This document shows positions 46,349 through 55,786 of a stretch of 64,000 nt of DNA, one piece after another. Both the position numbers and the translations under genes were made by a program. Origin of the DNA: JAJXXT01 sp963764465. Its GTDB lineage: Bacteria > Pseudomonadota > Alphaproteobacteria > Acetobacterales > Acetobacteraceae. The notes below the pieces were generated by a model. It saw only the letters and a program-made list of their open reading frames with translations. It had not been told where the DNA came from and made no database searches. Position 1 is the first letter of the stretch. Each line of letters begins with the position of its first letter. Where the stretch lies: NCBI GenBank assembly GCA_963764465.1, contig CAVXSO010000004.1:1-64000 (forward strand), read 5' to 3'.

Positions 46349-47467
46349 ATGCGCGTCGGCGTACCCAAGGAAATCAAGGACCGCGAGGATCGCGTCGGCC
46401 TGATCCCATCCTCCGTTCACGAGCTCGTCGCGCACGGTCATGAGGTGCTGGTACAGCAGGGTGCCGGGCTCGGATCGGGCGTCACGGATGCCGATTACAT
46501 AAAGGCGGGTGCGCGCATCGTGCCCGAGGCCGATACCATCTGGGGCGAGGCCGATATGGTGGTGAAGGTCAAGGAACCCCTGGCTCCCGAGCGCGCAAAG
46601 CTGCGTCCCGGCCAGGTGCTGTTCACCTACCTCCACCTCGCGCCCGATCCGGAGCAGACCAGGGACCTGATCGCGTCGGGTGCGACCTGCATCGCCTACG
46701 AGACGGTGACGGACGCGGCCGGCGGCCTGCCGCTGCTGATGCCGATGTCGGAGGTCGCCGGCCGCATGGCGGCACAGGTCGGCGCCCATTGCCTGGAGAA
46801 CGCGATGGGCGGACGCGGCGTGCTGCTCGGCGGCGTGCCCGGCGTGCCGCCGGCGGACGTGCTCATCCTCGGCGGCGGCGTCTCCGGCAGCAACGCCGCG
46901 ATGATGGCGATCGGCATGGGCGCCTCGGTCACGGTGGTGGACCGCTCGGCGACGGTCCTGCGCAACCTGGTCGCGCGCTTCGGCGAACGCGTGCGCACCG
47001 TCTTCTCCACCCGCAACGCCATCGAGGAGTTGGTGACGCGCGCGGACCTCATCATCGGCACGGTGCTCATCCCCGGTGCCGCGGCGCCCAAGCTCGTCAC
47101 CCGCGCCATGCTCGGCACCATGAAGAAGGGCGCGGCCATCGTCGACGTCGCCATCGACCAGGGCGGCTGCACGGAGACCTCGCACGCCACCACGCATTCG
47201 GCACCCACCTACATCGTGGACGGCATCGTGCATTACTGTGTCGCCAACATGCCGGGCGGCGTCGCGCGCACCTCCACCTTCGCGCTCAACAACATGACGC
47301 TGCCGTTCGTGCTGGCACTCGCCGGCAAGGGCTGGCGCCAGGCGCTGAAGGACGACCCGCATCTGCGCGACGGGCTCAACGTCCATGCCGGCCGTGTCAC
47401 CTACAAGGCGGTGGCGGAGGCGCTTGGCCTGGGCTGGCAGGATCCGCTCCAGGCCCTCGCCGCCTGA
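46349..47467 (+). CDS. ald: Alanine dehydrogenase
   Basis: This enzyme reversibly converts alanine to pyruvate and ammonia with NAD. The 372 residues have MRVGVPKEIKDREDRVGLIP, the EVKVKEPLAPE-type loop (VVKVKEPL), an NAD-binding VLILGGGVSGSNAAMMAIGMGA, and AIDQGGCTETSHATTHSAPTY. The family-typical segment EVAGRMAAQVGAHCLE is present. GAGGAG at 46334-46339 precedes the ATG at 46349. It stands alone after the gene remnants. Confidence 0.96.
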   Translation: MRVGVPKEIKDREDRVGLIPSSVHELVAHGHEVLVQQGAGLGSGVTDADYIKAGARIVPEADTIWGEADMVVKVKEPLAPERAKLRPGQVLFTYLHLAPDPEQTRDLIASGATCIAYETVTDAAGGLPLLMPMSEVAGRMAAQVGAHCLENAMGGRGVLLGGVPGVPPADVLILGGGVSGSNAAMMAIGMGASVTVVDRSATVLRNLVARFGERVRTVFSTRNAIEELVTRADLIIGTVLIPGAAAPKLVTRAMLGTMKKGAAIVDVAIDQGGCTETSHATTHSAPTYIVDGIVHYCVANMPGGVARTSTFALNNMTLPFVLALAGKGWRQALKDDPHLRDGLNVHAGRVTYKAVAEALGLGWQDPLQALAA

Positions 47468-47508
47468 CGGGCGCCTGGCTGCTGGAGTCCTTTCAAGCGC
47501 CTGGCGAT

Positions 47509-47535
47509 GGCCGCGTGACGCTCTGTTACGCGGCC
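47509..47535 (+). terminator. Hairpin after alanine dehydrogenase gene
   Basis: GGCCGCGT (47509-47516) and ACGCGGCC (47528-47535) form a perfect 8-bp stem with an 11-base loop, 41 bases after the ald stop. Only two T residues are near its 3' side, so it is a possible but weak intrinsic terminator. Confidence 0.4.
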
Positions 47536-47617
47536 TCTGCGCATGTTAATCCGCCGGCAGTGGAAGCCACGCGATCGGCTGCCTATGTTGCATTGCAGCA
47601 ACCGGAGCCGACGCTCG

Positions 47618-48229
47618 ATGTCCAGCCGTGTTCAGCGCTACGATGCGCCCGCCATCCTTTTCCACTGGCTGACCGCGTTCCTCATCGGCGCCGTCTATTC
47701 GCTGGGCCAGCTTCGCTCCCTGCCGCCGCGCGGCAGCACGCTTCAGCACCTGATGCTTGCCAGCCATTACGGCCTCGGCCTCGCGCTCGCCGCGATCATC
47801 GTCCTGCGGCTCGTCTGGCGCAGCGCGAGCCGGGCTCCGGAGCATGAAAAGGGCCTGATGGGGCTGGCCGCCTATGCCGGCCACATCGTGCTCTACCTGC
47901 TCATGATCGCGACCGTCGCGTTCGGCTTCCTGCTCAAATGGCAGGGCGGGCACCCGATCCCGTTCTTCGGCCTGTTCCAGGTGCCGCCGCTGGTCAACCT
48001 GACCATGGTGTCTCGCTACACGCTGTTCTCGCTGCATGCGCTTGCCGCCAACGGCATCGTCATCGTGGTCGGGCTGCATGCCGCCGCGGCCCTCCTGCAT
48101 CACTACGTGCTGCGCGACGACATCCTGCACCGCATGGTGCCGTTCAACTGGCGCCTGCCACGCTCCCGCCGGGTGATGCGCTGGGTGGCGCAGGCCCGCC
48201 GCGCCCTGCGCGACGCGCGCTCCACTTAG
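47618..48229 (+). CDS. Cytochrome b561-type membrane protein
   Basis: This 203-residue integral membrane protein has four transmembrane helices and His residues placed as haem ligands (LFHWLTA, SHYGLGLALA, SLHALAANGIV, GLHAAAALLHHYVLRDD). The end HHYVLRDDILHRMVP is characteristic of the bacterial cytochrome b561 group that moves electrons across or along the inner membrane. Start ATG 47618 gives the usual short N terminus; weak ribosome site. Convergent with cca. Confidence 0.9.
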   Translation: MSSRVQRYDAPAILFHWLTAFLIGAVYSLGQLRSLPPRGSTLQHLMLASHYGLGLALAAIIVLRLVWRSASRAPEHEKGLMGLAAYAGHIVLYLLMIATVAFGFLLKWQGGHPIPFFGLFQVPPLVNLTMVSRYTLFSLHALAANGIVIVVGLHAAAALLHHYVLRDDILHRMVPFNWRLPRSRRVMRWVAQARRALRDARST

Positions 48230-48293
48230 GTTCCGTTCGCCCGATCCCCGCCGGTCGTCAGCCCGCCGGCCGCCACCCCGAGATCGGCGGCGC

Positions 48294-49430
48294 CTACATC
48301 GCCATCCGCCGCCGCGCCTCGGCGAGGCACGCCTCGCGGTCCGCTGCCGCGCCGCCTGCCAGCCACCAGGCCTCGATCTCGCGCAGCAATCCGCCCATCG
48401 CGCGCCCGGCGCCGATCCCCAAGGCCTCCAGGTCGCGCCCGCGCAACGGAAACGGCGAAACCTCCTCACCCGCGGCCATCGCCACCACCGCCGGATCAGC
48501 ACCCGCGAGATGCAGCCGCCCGATCACGACCTCCCGGCCCAGCGTCGCGACGGCGACCCGCAAGGCCCGCCGGTCCGCCTCCGGCGCCGGTCCCGCCACC
48601 AGCGCCGCCAGCCGGTCGCGTTCCGCACCGGAAAGCCGCAGCCTTGCCGCCACCACCCGCGCCGCCTCCACCGCGCCCGCGCCGCCGATCAGCCCCGCGA
48701 GCCGCACCAGCGCGTCGCCCGCCGCCGGCGCCTCACCCACAGCCTCCGGCAACACCGCCTCCAGCACGCCGGTCGCGCGCATCAGCGCGAGCGAAGCGGC
48801 AGGGAAGGGGGCCGCGAGCAGCCCCCGCAACTCCCGCCAGACCCGTTCCGTCGCGAGCCGCGCCAGCCCCGGCACGCCGTGGCGGATCGCCACCAGCGTC
48901 GCCTCGTCCGGTGCCAAGCGTCCAAACCGCGCCTGAAAGCGAAAAAAGCGCAGGACGCGCAGGTAATCCTCCGCGATCCGTGCCGTCGGATCGCCCACGA
49001 AACGAATCCGCCCAGCCGCCAAGTCCTCGCTTCCGCCGTGGTAGTCGAAAACCCGGCCCTCGCGGTCCATGGACATCGCGTTGATGGTGAAGTCCCGCCG
49101 CCGGGCATCCGCCTCCCAGTCGGCGCCGAACGCCACGGTCGCGTGCCGCCCGTCGGTCGCCACGTCGCGGCGCAGCGTCGTCACCTCGAACCCGCGCCCC
49201 AGCGCGATCGCCGTCACCGTGCCGTGCGCGAGCCCGGTCGGCGCCCATTTGAGGCCCGCCGCCGCCAGCATGCGCGCCACCTCCTCCGGCGGCTCCGGCG
49301 TGGCGAGATCGACCTCGCCCACCGCCAGTCCCAGCAGATGGTCGCGCACCGCGCCGCCCACCACGCGCGCGCCGGGCAGGGCGGCGAGCACCCTCGCCAG
49401 CGCCGTTTCCTCCAGAAACGCGGGCTTCAT
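48294..49430 (-). CDS. cca: CCA tRNA nucleotidyltransferase
   Basis: This class II nucleotidyltransferase (378 residues) adds or repairs the CCA end of tRNA. It has GGAVRDHLLG, a DxD-type segment that reads EVDLATP (Glu in place of the first Asp), the RRDFTINAMSMD motif and the neck segment YLRVLRFFRFQARFG. The C-terminal tail is alanine-rich. It is the last gene in the leftward block and its ATG overlaps the DUF6111 stop by four bases. Confidence 0.92.
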   Translation of the reverse strand: MKPAFLEETALARVLAALPGARVVGGAVRDHLLGLAVGEVDLATPEPPEEVARMLAAAGLKWAPTGLAHGTVTAIALGRGFEVTTLRRDVATDGRHATVAFGADWEADARRRDFTINAMSMDREGRVFDYHGGSEDLAAGRIRFVGDPTARIAEDYLRVLRFFRFQARFGRLAPDEATLVAIRHGVPGLARLATERVWRELRGLLAAPFPAASLALMRATGVLEAVLPEAVGEAPAAGDALVRLAGLIGGAGAVEAARVVAARLRLSGAERDRLAALVAGPAPEADRRALRVAVATLGREVVIGRLHLAGADPAVVAMAAGEEVSPFPLRGRDLEALGIGAGRAMGGLLREIEAWWLAGGAAADREACLAEARRRMAM

Positions 49431-49687
49431 CGCGAGGCCGGCGCCGCGTCGCGCGGGGCGCCATGGCCCGGGACGATCCGCCCATCCTCGAGCCGCGCCG
49501 GCACGTAGGTGTCGCCGGCGGGGATCGAGCGCTCCTGCCCGTAGATCACCGCGAGCGTGCCCAGCGCCGCCACAGCCAGCAGCGCGGCGACGACAAAGCG
49601 CCGCGTCGCCACCCGCCCCAGCACCAGCCAGGCGACGAACAGTGCCGTCGGCACCAGGAACAGCCCGAGATCGAACGCGCGCAGCAT
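49427..49687 (-). CDS. DUF6111 family small membrane protein
   Basis: This 86-residue protein has two hydrophobic helices (LGLFLVPTALFVAWLVLG and VVAALLAVAALGTLAVI) and a C-terminal tail GDTYVPARLEDGRIVPG, typical of DUF6111 proteins that sit beside cca in alphaproteobacteria. Function unknown. The ATG at 49687 gives the family start and its stop overlaps the cca ATG. Confidence 0.75.
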   Translation of the reverse strand: MLRAFDLGLFLVPTALFVAWLVLGRVATRRFVVAALLAVAALGTLAVIYGQERSIPAGDTYVPARLEDGRIVPGHGAPRDAAPASR

Positions 49688-49694
49688 GCCGCCG

Positions 49695-50264
49695 CTACCG
49701 GCGCAGCCGCTCGGCGAGCTGCACCAGGATCGCGGCGGTCGCGCCCCAGATGAAATGCCGCGCATGCGGCCAGACCCAGAACTCGCGCCGCTCTCCGCGC
49801 CGTTCCATCCACTCGCGCCGCGGCGCCGCGGGGTCCGTCACCACCGAGAGCGGCAGCACGAACATCTCGTCCACTTCCGCGGGTTGCGGGCGCAGCTCCG
49901 CCAGAATCCGTCCCGGCACCAGGCCCACGATCGGCACGATACCGAAACCAGTCGTGGTCACATGCGACGCCAGCCGCCCCAGTACCTCCACGTCGCCCGA
50001 GGCAAGCCCGACTTCCTCCTCCGCCTCGCGCAGCGCCGCGGCCTCGGGCGAGGCGTCGTCCGGATCGATGCGCCCGCCCGGAAAACTCACCTGGCCAGCA
50101 TGGTTGGAAAGAAGCTCATTGCGCTTGGTCAACAGCACGCCCGGCTCCGCGCCATCCACCATCGCGACCAGCACGGCCGCGGGGATCAGCATGCCCCCCT
50201 GGCTCGGGTCGGCTCCGCCGCCCACCGCATCGAGCCTCTCCCGCAGCGCCCTGCCGTTCAGCAC
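49695..50264 (-). CDS. CoA pyrophosphatase, NUDIX family
   Basis: This 189-residue NUDIX hydrolase has the CoA-pyrophosphatase box PGGRIDPDDASPEAAALREAEEEVGL, with Asp residues where other NUDIX proteins have the first Glu, and the UPF0035-type segment LLTKRNELLSNHAGQVSF. It would hydrolyse CoA or CoA esters to 3',5'-ADP and phosphopantetheine. It starts immediately after the DUF1285 stop. Confidence 0.92.
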   Translation of the reverse strand: MLNGRALRERLDAVGGGADPSQGGMLIPAAVLVAMVDGAEPGVLLTKRNELLSNHAGQVSFPGGRIDPDDASPEAAALREAEEEVGLASGDVEVLGRLASHVTTTGFGIVPIVGLVPGRILAELRPQPAEVDEMFVLPLSVVTDPAAPRREWMERRGERREFWVWPHARHFIWGATAAILVQLAERLRR

Positions 50265-50909
50265 CTAGATTTCGTCCAGTTCGTCCGCCGCGGCGTCGTC
50301 CGCCGGCATCTCGCCCAGCGGAAAGAAGCAGCCCTCGCTCCATACCCCGAGCATGGTCCGCCCCATCACCTCGTGTGTCTCGGCCAGCGCTACAAGCTCG
50401 TAATACACGGCGCGGCAGATGCGCGCCTCCAGGGGGTAGCGCCCGCTGCCCGCGGCGAGGTGCAGGTAGGGCGTCGGCTCGCAGGTCAGCAGGTCGTGCG
50501 CGACGCGGATCGGGTGCTCGCGCCCGGCGCAGATCAGCTTGTCCACGTTGGTACGAAACGTCAGGCACTGGTTGCGCCCCACGCCGCACCAGTCGAGTTC
50601 CACGGCAACGAAAGGCGCGTCCTCGACCTCGATGCGCCCGCGCTCGGCCGGTGTCTCCAGCCAGAAGCTGCCATCCGCCTCGCGCTTGAGCACGGAGGCA
50701 AACAGGCAGACCAGCTCCTTTCGCCCGATCGGCGAGTTCCGATAGAGCCAGGTGCCGTCCCGCAGGATACGGAAGGGCAGGTCGCCGCATTCCACCGGTA
50801 TGCGGCGCTTCCCAGGCTCCGTCCCGGCCGCGGGGCCCGCCTTCGCGCACGCGTTCCCCGGCCGCAGAAGCGGTAGCGCGGGCAGGGGCACATGGCCCCG
50901 TTCCCTCAT
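50265..50909 (-). CDS. DUF1285 domain-containing protein
   Basis: This 214-residue cytoplasmic protein has a conserved DUF1285 core: GDLPFRILRDGTWLYRNSPIGRKELVCLFASVL, ETPAERGRIEVEDAPFVAVEL and RNQCLTFRTNVD. Members form homomeric beta structures of unknown role. ATG at 50909 was preferred because upstream extension lacks conservation. It is the first gene of the four-gene leftward block, facing the MoxR operon. Confidence 0.88.
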   Translation of the reverse strand: MRERGHVPLPALPLLRPGNACAKAGPAAGTEPGKRRIPVECGDLPFRILRDGTWLYRNSPIGRKELVCLFASVLKREADGSFWLETPAERGRIEVEDAPFVAVELDWCGVGRNQCLTFRTNVDKLICAGREHPIRVAHDLLTCEPTPYLHLAAGSGRYPLEARICRAVYYELVALAETHEVMGRTMLGVWSEGCFFPLGEMPADDAAADELDEI

Positions 50910-51129
50910 CGCCAGGTTTCTCCCGCCCAGGTTCCGCCCGCAACGGCGCCGCGAGGCGTCATTTCCGCAAAATCCTTCCGCAAGCGACGACAAGCTTCCC
51001 TGTCGGGAGTCGATATAGGTAGCATGCCATATGGGGTCAAAGACCCGCACCCGCCCGCACCACGTTTCTTGACGCTGGCGAGGAAAACGGCGCGCCCCAT
51101 ATCATCCACGCGTGCCCGGAGAGGCCCCG

Positions 51130-52122
51130 ATGTCCACCACCACGACCGGAACCGATCTTCTCGCCGAGGCCGAGGCGCTCGCGCCCGCCATCGGCGCCGT
51201 GCGCGCCCAGATCGGCCGCGCCATCTGGGGCCAGCGCGAGGTGGTGGACCAGGCGCTGATCACCCTGCTCTCGGGTGGGCACATGCTCATCGTCGGCGTC
51301 CCCGGCCTCGGCAAGACGCGCCTCGTGGAGACGCTCGGTACCGTGCTCGGGCTCAACGCCAAGCGCGTGCAGTTCACCCCGGACCTCATGCCCGCCGACA
51401 TCCTGGGCTCCGAGGTGCTGGAGGAGCAGGACGGCAAGCGCTCCTTCCGCTTCGTCCCCGGCCCCGTCTTCTGCCAGCTGCTGATGGCCGACGAGATCAA
51501 CCGCGCCTCGCCGCGCACCCAGTCCGCGCTGCTGCAGGCGATGCAGGAGCGGCGCGTCGCCGTCGGCGGTGTCGAGCACAAGCTCCCCGCCCCCTTCCAC
51601 GTGCTCGCCACCCAGAACCCGATCGAGCAGGAAGGCACCTACCCGCTGCCGGAGGCCCAGCTCGACCGCTTCCTGCTCGAAATCCGCATCACCTACCCGG
51701 AGGAGGCGGACGAGCGCGCAATGCTGGTCGCGACCACCGGCGCCGCCGAGGCCCGCCCGGCGCAGGCGATGGATGCCGCGACGCTGATGGCCGCCCAGAA
51801 CCTCATCCGCCGCGTGCCGGTCGGCGACAGCGTGGTGGACGGCATTCTCTCCCTGGTCCGCGCCGGCCGGCCGGAGACGTCCGACGACGAGACCATCCGC
51901 CGCCACGTCGCCTGGGGCCCCGGTCCACGCGCGGCGCAGGCGCTGATGCTTGCCGCCCGCGCCCGCGCCATCCTGGACTCGCGCCTCTCGCCCAGCCTCG
52001 ACGACGTGGCGGCGCTCGCCCCGGCGGTGCTGCGCCACCGCATGGCGCTCACCTTCTCCGCCCGTGCCGACGGCGTCACGCTCGCCGAGATCATCGCCCG
52101 CCTGGTCGCTCGCCTGGGATGA
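51130..52122 (+). CDS. MoxR-family AAA ATPase
   Basis: This 330-residue AAA+ ATPase has Walker A GVPGLGKTR, Walker B MADEINRASPRTQSALLQAMQE and sensor segment LATQNPIEQEGTYPLPEAQLDRF. MoxR ATPases act as chaperones with VWA proteins. ATG at 51130 follows CCGGAGAGG; GTG 51112 is the longer alternative. It starts the rightward operon with DUF58, DUF4159 and VWA-like genes. The first gene overlap (ATGA) is with DUF58. Confidence 0.95.
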   Translation: MSTTTTGTDLLAEAEALAPAIGAVRAQIGRAIWGQREVVDQALITLLSGGHMLIVGVPGLGKTRLVETLGTVLGLNAKRVQFTPDLMPADILGSEVLEEQDGKRSFRFVPGPVFCQLLMADEINRASPRTQSALLQAMQERRVAVGGVEHKLPAPFHVLATQNPIEQEGTYPLPEAQLDRFLLEIRITYPEEADERAMLVATTGAAEARPAQAMDAATLMAAQNLIRRVPVGDSVVDGILSLVRAGRPETSDDETIRRHVAWGPGPRAAQALMLAARARAILDSRLSPSLDDVAALAPAVLRHRMALTFSARADGVTLAEIIARLVARLG

Positions 52123-53015
52123 CGGGTTCCGCCGCCAGCCTGCGCGGCGCCGTCCACCGGGCGGAATCGCTTGGCGCCGGCCTGCCGCCGCTGCTCGTCG
52201 CCGCCGAGCGCGTCGCCGCCACCGTGGCGCAAGGCGTGCACGGCCGCCGCCGCGTGGGGCAGGGCGACAGTTTCTGGCAGTTCCGCCCCTACATCCAGGG
52301 TGACGAGGCGACCGCGATCGACTGGCGCCAGACCGCCAAGGGAGAGCGCGCCTACGTCCGCGACACGGAATGGGAAGCGGCGCAGACGGTGCTGCTGTGG
52401 CGGCACAATGGTGCGACGATGCGCTGGCGCTCGCGCTTCGCCGCGGTCGAGAAGGGCGAGCGCGCAGACCTGCTGCTGCTGGCGCTCGCCTCCCTGCTGC
52501 TGCGCGCCGGCGAGCGCGTGGCCCTGCTCGGCCACCGCCCGTTCACCGGCCGCTTCGCGCTGGAGCGCCTGGCGATGACGCTGGATCGCGAGGCCTCGGA
52601 CACGCTGCCCGGCCAGGCCTCCGCGATGGAGATGCCGCCGCCGCGCCACGCCGCCTGCGTCCTCATCGGCGACTTCCTCGACCCGCTCGAGGAGATCGAG
52701 GCCGCGGTCGGCCGCCTCGCCGTCCGGCACATCACCGGCCGCATCCTGCAGGTGCTGGACCCGGCCGAGGTTCTGCTGCCGTATACCGGCCGCGTGCGTT
52801 TCCTCGGGATCGGCCTGCCGGCCGACACCATCGTGCCGCGCGTCGAGGGCGTGCGGGAAGCCTACGCCACGCGCCTCGCGGCACAGCAGGACGGGCTCGC
52901 CGCCATCGCGCGCGCCGCGGGCTGGAGCTTCGCCGTCCACCGCACCGACCATCCGCCGGAAATGGCCCTGCTCGCCCTGCACGCGGCGCTGGCGCCACGG
53001 CGGGACGGGGCATGA
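52119..53015 (+). CDS. DUF58 domain-containing protein
   Basis: This 298-residue protein is of the DUF58/VWA-like group. Key segments are GRRRVGQGDSFWQFRPYIQGDEATAIDWRQTAKGERAYVRDTEWEAAQ. The ATG overlaps the MoxR stop by four bases, so the partners are made together. A MoxR-DUF58 pair usually forms a chaperone module for the neighbouring membrane proteins. Cytoplasmic, no signal peptide. Confidence 0.93.
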   Translation: MTGSAASLRGAVHRAESLGAGLPPLLVAAERVAATVAQGVHGRRRVGQGDSFWQFRPYIQGDEATAIDWRQTAKGERAYVRDTEWEAAQTVLLWRHNGATMRWRSRFAAVEKGERADLLLLALASLLLRAGERVALLGHRPFTGRFALERLAMTLDREASDTLPGQASAMEMPPPRHAACVLIGDFLDPLEEIEAAVGRLAVRHITGRILQVLDPAEVLLPYTGRVRFLGIGLPADTIVPRVEGVREAYATRLAAQQDGLAAIARAAGWSFAVHRTDHPPEMALLALHAALAPRRDGA

Positions 53016-53028
53016 TCGTCACCGCCCC

Positions 53029-55764
53029 ATGATCTTCACCACCCCCGCGCTGCTCGTCGCACTCGCGGCCCTGCCGCTGCTGTGGTGGCTGCTGCGCGTG
53101 ACGCCACCCGCACCGCGCCACGAGCATTTTCCCGCCATTCGCCTGCTGCTCGGCCTGGCCGCCGCGGAAGAAACGCCGGCACGCACGCCGTGGTGGCTGC
53201 TGGCCCTGCGCCTGCTCGCCTGCACGCTCGCCATCGTCGGGCTTGCCGGCCCGGTGCTTACCTCGGGTGGCGGCCTGGCGGGAAAGGGGCCGGTGCTGCT
53301 CGTGCTCGACAATGGCTGGGCGAGTTCCGTCGACTGGTCCTCCCGCCTCGCGGCGGCGGAGGCGGTGGCCGACCGCGCCGGCCGCGCCGGACGGCCCATC
53401 GCGCTGCTCGCCACGGCGCCCGACGCGGATGGCACCGTGCCCGCGGTGCAGCCACCGGTGCCGCTCGCCGCCTTGCGCGTCAGGCTCGCCGCCATCGCGC
53501 CGCAGCCCTGGCCCGCCGACCGCGCGGGGAGTGCCCAGGCGATCGAGACCTTCCTCGCCGCCAGCCACGCGGGCGGCATGGATGTCGCCTATGTCGCGGA
53601 CGGGCTCACCGATGCGGCGGAGCCCGTCTGGCGACGTTTTGCGGCGGACGTCGCCCGCGTGGGGCCGGTCACGGTGCTGCGCGACCTCGTCCCGCGATCG
53701 GTGCTGATGCTCCCGCCGGAATCCCGCGCCGACGCCCTCGTCGCGCGCCTTGCCCGTGCCGCCCAGCCCGAGGCGGCGAGCTACGACGTGCTCGCCCGCG
53801 CCGGCGACGGGCGCACGCTCGCGCGCGTAACCGCCCGCTTCGCGCCCGGCGCGGCCACCGCCAGCGCCCCGATCGTGCTGCCGCCCTCGTTGCGTAACCG
53901 TCTCGACCGGCTGGTCCTCGCGAGCCCGGCCGCATCGCCGGACGCGGCGGCAGGCCCCGTCCTGCGCTCGGCCGGCAGCATCGCACTGCTCGACGAGCGC
54001 TGGCGCCGCCGCCCGGTCGGCCTCGTCGCCGGCGACACGCTGACCGCCGCGACGCCGCTGCTCGGCCCGCTCTACTACCTCCAGCGTGCCATGGCCCCGT
54101 TCGCGGAGCTGCGCACCGGCACGATCCAGAACCTGCTCTCGAGCCCGCTCGCGGTGCTGGTGCTGGCGGACGTGCCGCTGCCCCCGGGTGCCGATCGCGA
54201 CGCGGTGGATCGCTTCGTCTCCAGCGGCGGGCTGCTGCTGCGCTTTGCCGGGCCGGAAACCGCGGCACATCCGGACCCGCTGCTGCCCGTCCCGCTGCTC
54301 GCGGGCGACCGTCGCCTCGGCGGCGCGATGTCCTGGACGAAGCCGCAGGCGCTGCTCGCCTTCCCGCCGGACTCGCCCTTCTCCGGCCTGCCGATCCCCG
54401 CGGACGTGCATGTCCGCCGCCAGGTGCTGGCGCAGCCGGGACCGGATCTCGTGGGCCATGTCTGGGCCTCCCTCGCCGACGGCACGCCGCTCGTCACCGC
54501 CACCACGCGTGGCCGCGGGCGCATCGTGCTGGTGCACGCAACCGCAAACGCCGACTGGTCGGACCTGCCGCTGTCGGGCCTGTTCGTCTCGATGCTGCAA
54601 CGCCTCGTGATGCTCTCCTCCGGGGTCGCGGATGTCGCGGGCAACCAGCGCCTGGCTCCGGCCGCGACGCTCTCCGCCTATGGCGAGCTCGGGCCGCCGC
54701 CGCTGCGTGCCACGGCACTTACCGCCTCCGAGATCGCGACCACGCCGGTCTCGGCACTGCATCCGCCTGGTTATTACGGTCCGGAATCGGGCCGCCGCGC
54801 GCTCAATCTCGGCGCCGCCATCGCGCCGCCCGCCGCCGCTCCCGCCATCGCCGGCGCCACGGTGGCGCCGCTCGGCTTCCTGCCACCCGAGCGCGCGCTC
54901 GGCCCCTGGCTGCTGGCCCTGGCCGCGCTGCTGTTCGCGATCGACCTGCTGATCGCACTCGGCCTGCGCGGCCTGCTGCGCCCCGCCGCCGTGGCCCTGC
55001 TCCTGCTGCTGCTACCCTTCGCCGCGCCGCGCGCCCAGACCGTCCCGGCGCCGCTGCCCACCACCATCCCCCGCGCCGCGCTGCACACCACGCTCGCCTA
55101 CGTCGTGACCGGCGACGCGGAGGTGGACCGCATCGCGCGCGAGGGCCTTGCCGGCCTTTCCGATTTCGTCACCGCGCGCACCGCCGCGAACCTCGCGGCT
55201 CCCGAGGCCGTGGTCCCCGGCCAGGACGACCTCTCCTTCTACCCGCTGCTTTACTGGCCGATCACCCCGAGCCAGCCCGATCTCTCGGACGCCGCCGTCG
55301 CCGCGCTCAACGACTACATGTCGCATGGCGGGATCATCCTGATCGACACGCGCGACGGTGCCGCGGGCTTCGCTCCAGGCGCGCAGCAGGCGCTGCGCCG
55401 CCTCGCCCGCGGGCTCGCCATCCCCGCGCTGGCGCCGCTGACCACGGAGCATGTGCTGACCCGCACCTTCTACCTGTTGCACGAGTTTCCAGGACGCTAC
55501 GCAAGCGGAACGGTCTGGGTCCAGCGCGACCAGGACCGCGCCAATGACAGCGTCTCCCCGGTGGTGATCGGCGGCGGCGACTGGGCGGCTGCCTGGGCCA
55601 CCGACCCTGACGGCCGCTACCCCTACGCCACCATCCCCGGCGACGAGCGCCAGCGCGTCTTCGCCTTCCGCTTCGGTGTCAACCTCGTGATGTACGCGCT
55701 CACCGGCAACTACAAGGGCGACCAGGTGCACGTGCCGGCGATCCTGGAGCGGCTCGGCCAATGA
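53029..55764 (+). CDS. DUF4159 domain membrane protein with BatA-like N terminus
   Basis: This 911-residue protein starts with a BatA/aerotolerance-type hydrophobic domain (ALLVALAALPLLWWLLRVTPPAPRHE, then a helix LLALRLLACTLAIVGLAGPV). A large middle region of VWA/glutamine-amidotransferase-like character follows, then a helix LLALAALLFAIDLLIALGLRG and a C-terminal DUF4159 domain (YPLLYWPI, NDYMSHGGIILIDTRDG, ENFYLLHEFPGRY-like FYLLHEFPGRY). Function unknown. It starts 14 bases after DUF58 and is followed by the VWA-like gene. Confidence 0.9.
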   Translation: MIFTTPALLVALAALPLLWWLLRVTPPAPRHEHFPAIRLLLGLAAAEETPARTPWWLLALRLLACTLAIVGLAGPVLTSGGGLAGKGPVLLVLDNGWASSVDWSSRLAAAEAVADRAGRAGRPIALLATAPDADGTVPAVQPPVPLAALRVRLAAIAPQPWPADRAGSAQAIETFLAASHAGGMDVAYVADGLTDAAEPVWRRFAADVARVGPVTVLRDLVPRSVLMLPPESRADALVARLARAAQPEAASYDVLARAGDGRTLARVTARFAPGAATASAPIVLPPSLRNRLDRLVLASPAASPDAAAGPVLRSAGSIALLDERWRRRPVGLVAGDTLTAATPLLGPLYYLQRAMAPFAELRTGTIQNLLSSPLAVLVLADVPLPPGADRDAVDRFVSSGGLLLRFAGPETAAHPDPLLPVPLLAGDRRLGGAMSWTKPQALLAFPPDSPFSGLPIPADVHVRRQVLAQPGPDLVGHVWASLADGTPLVTATTRGRGRIVLVHATANADWSDLPLSGLFVSMLQRLVMLSSGVADVAGNQRLAPAATLSAYGELGPPPLRATALTASEIATTPVSALHPPGYYGPESGRRALNLGAAIAPPAAAPAIAGATVAPLGFLPPERALGPWLLALAALLFAIDLLIALGLRGLLRPAAVALLLLLLPFAAPRAQTVPAPLPTTIPRAALHTTLAYVVTGDAEVDRIAREGLAGLSDFVTARTAANLAAPEAVVPGQDDLSFYPLLYWPITPSQPDLSDAAVAALNDYMSHGGIILIDTRDGAAGFAPGAQQALRRLARGLAIPALAPLTTEHVLTRTFYLLHEFPGRYASGTVWVQRDQDRANDSVSPVVIGGGDWAAAWATDPDGRYPYATIPGDERQRVFAFRFGVNLVMYALTGNYKGDQVHVPAILERLGQ

Positions 55765-55786
55765 ACCGCGCGACCAGGAGGGGCTG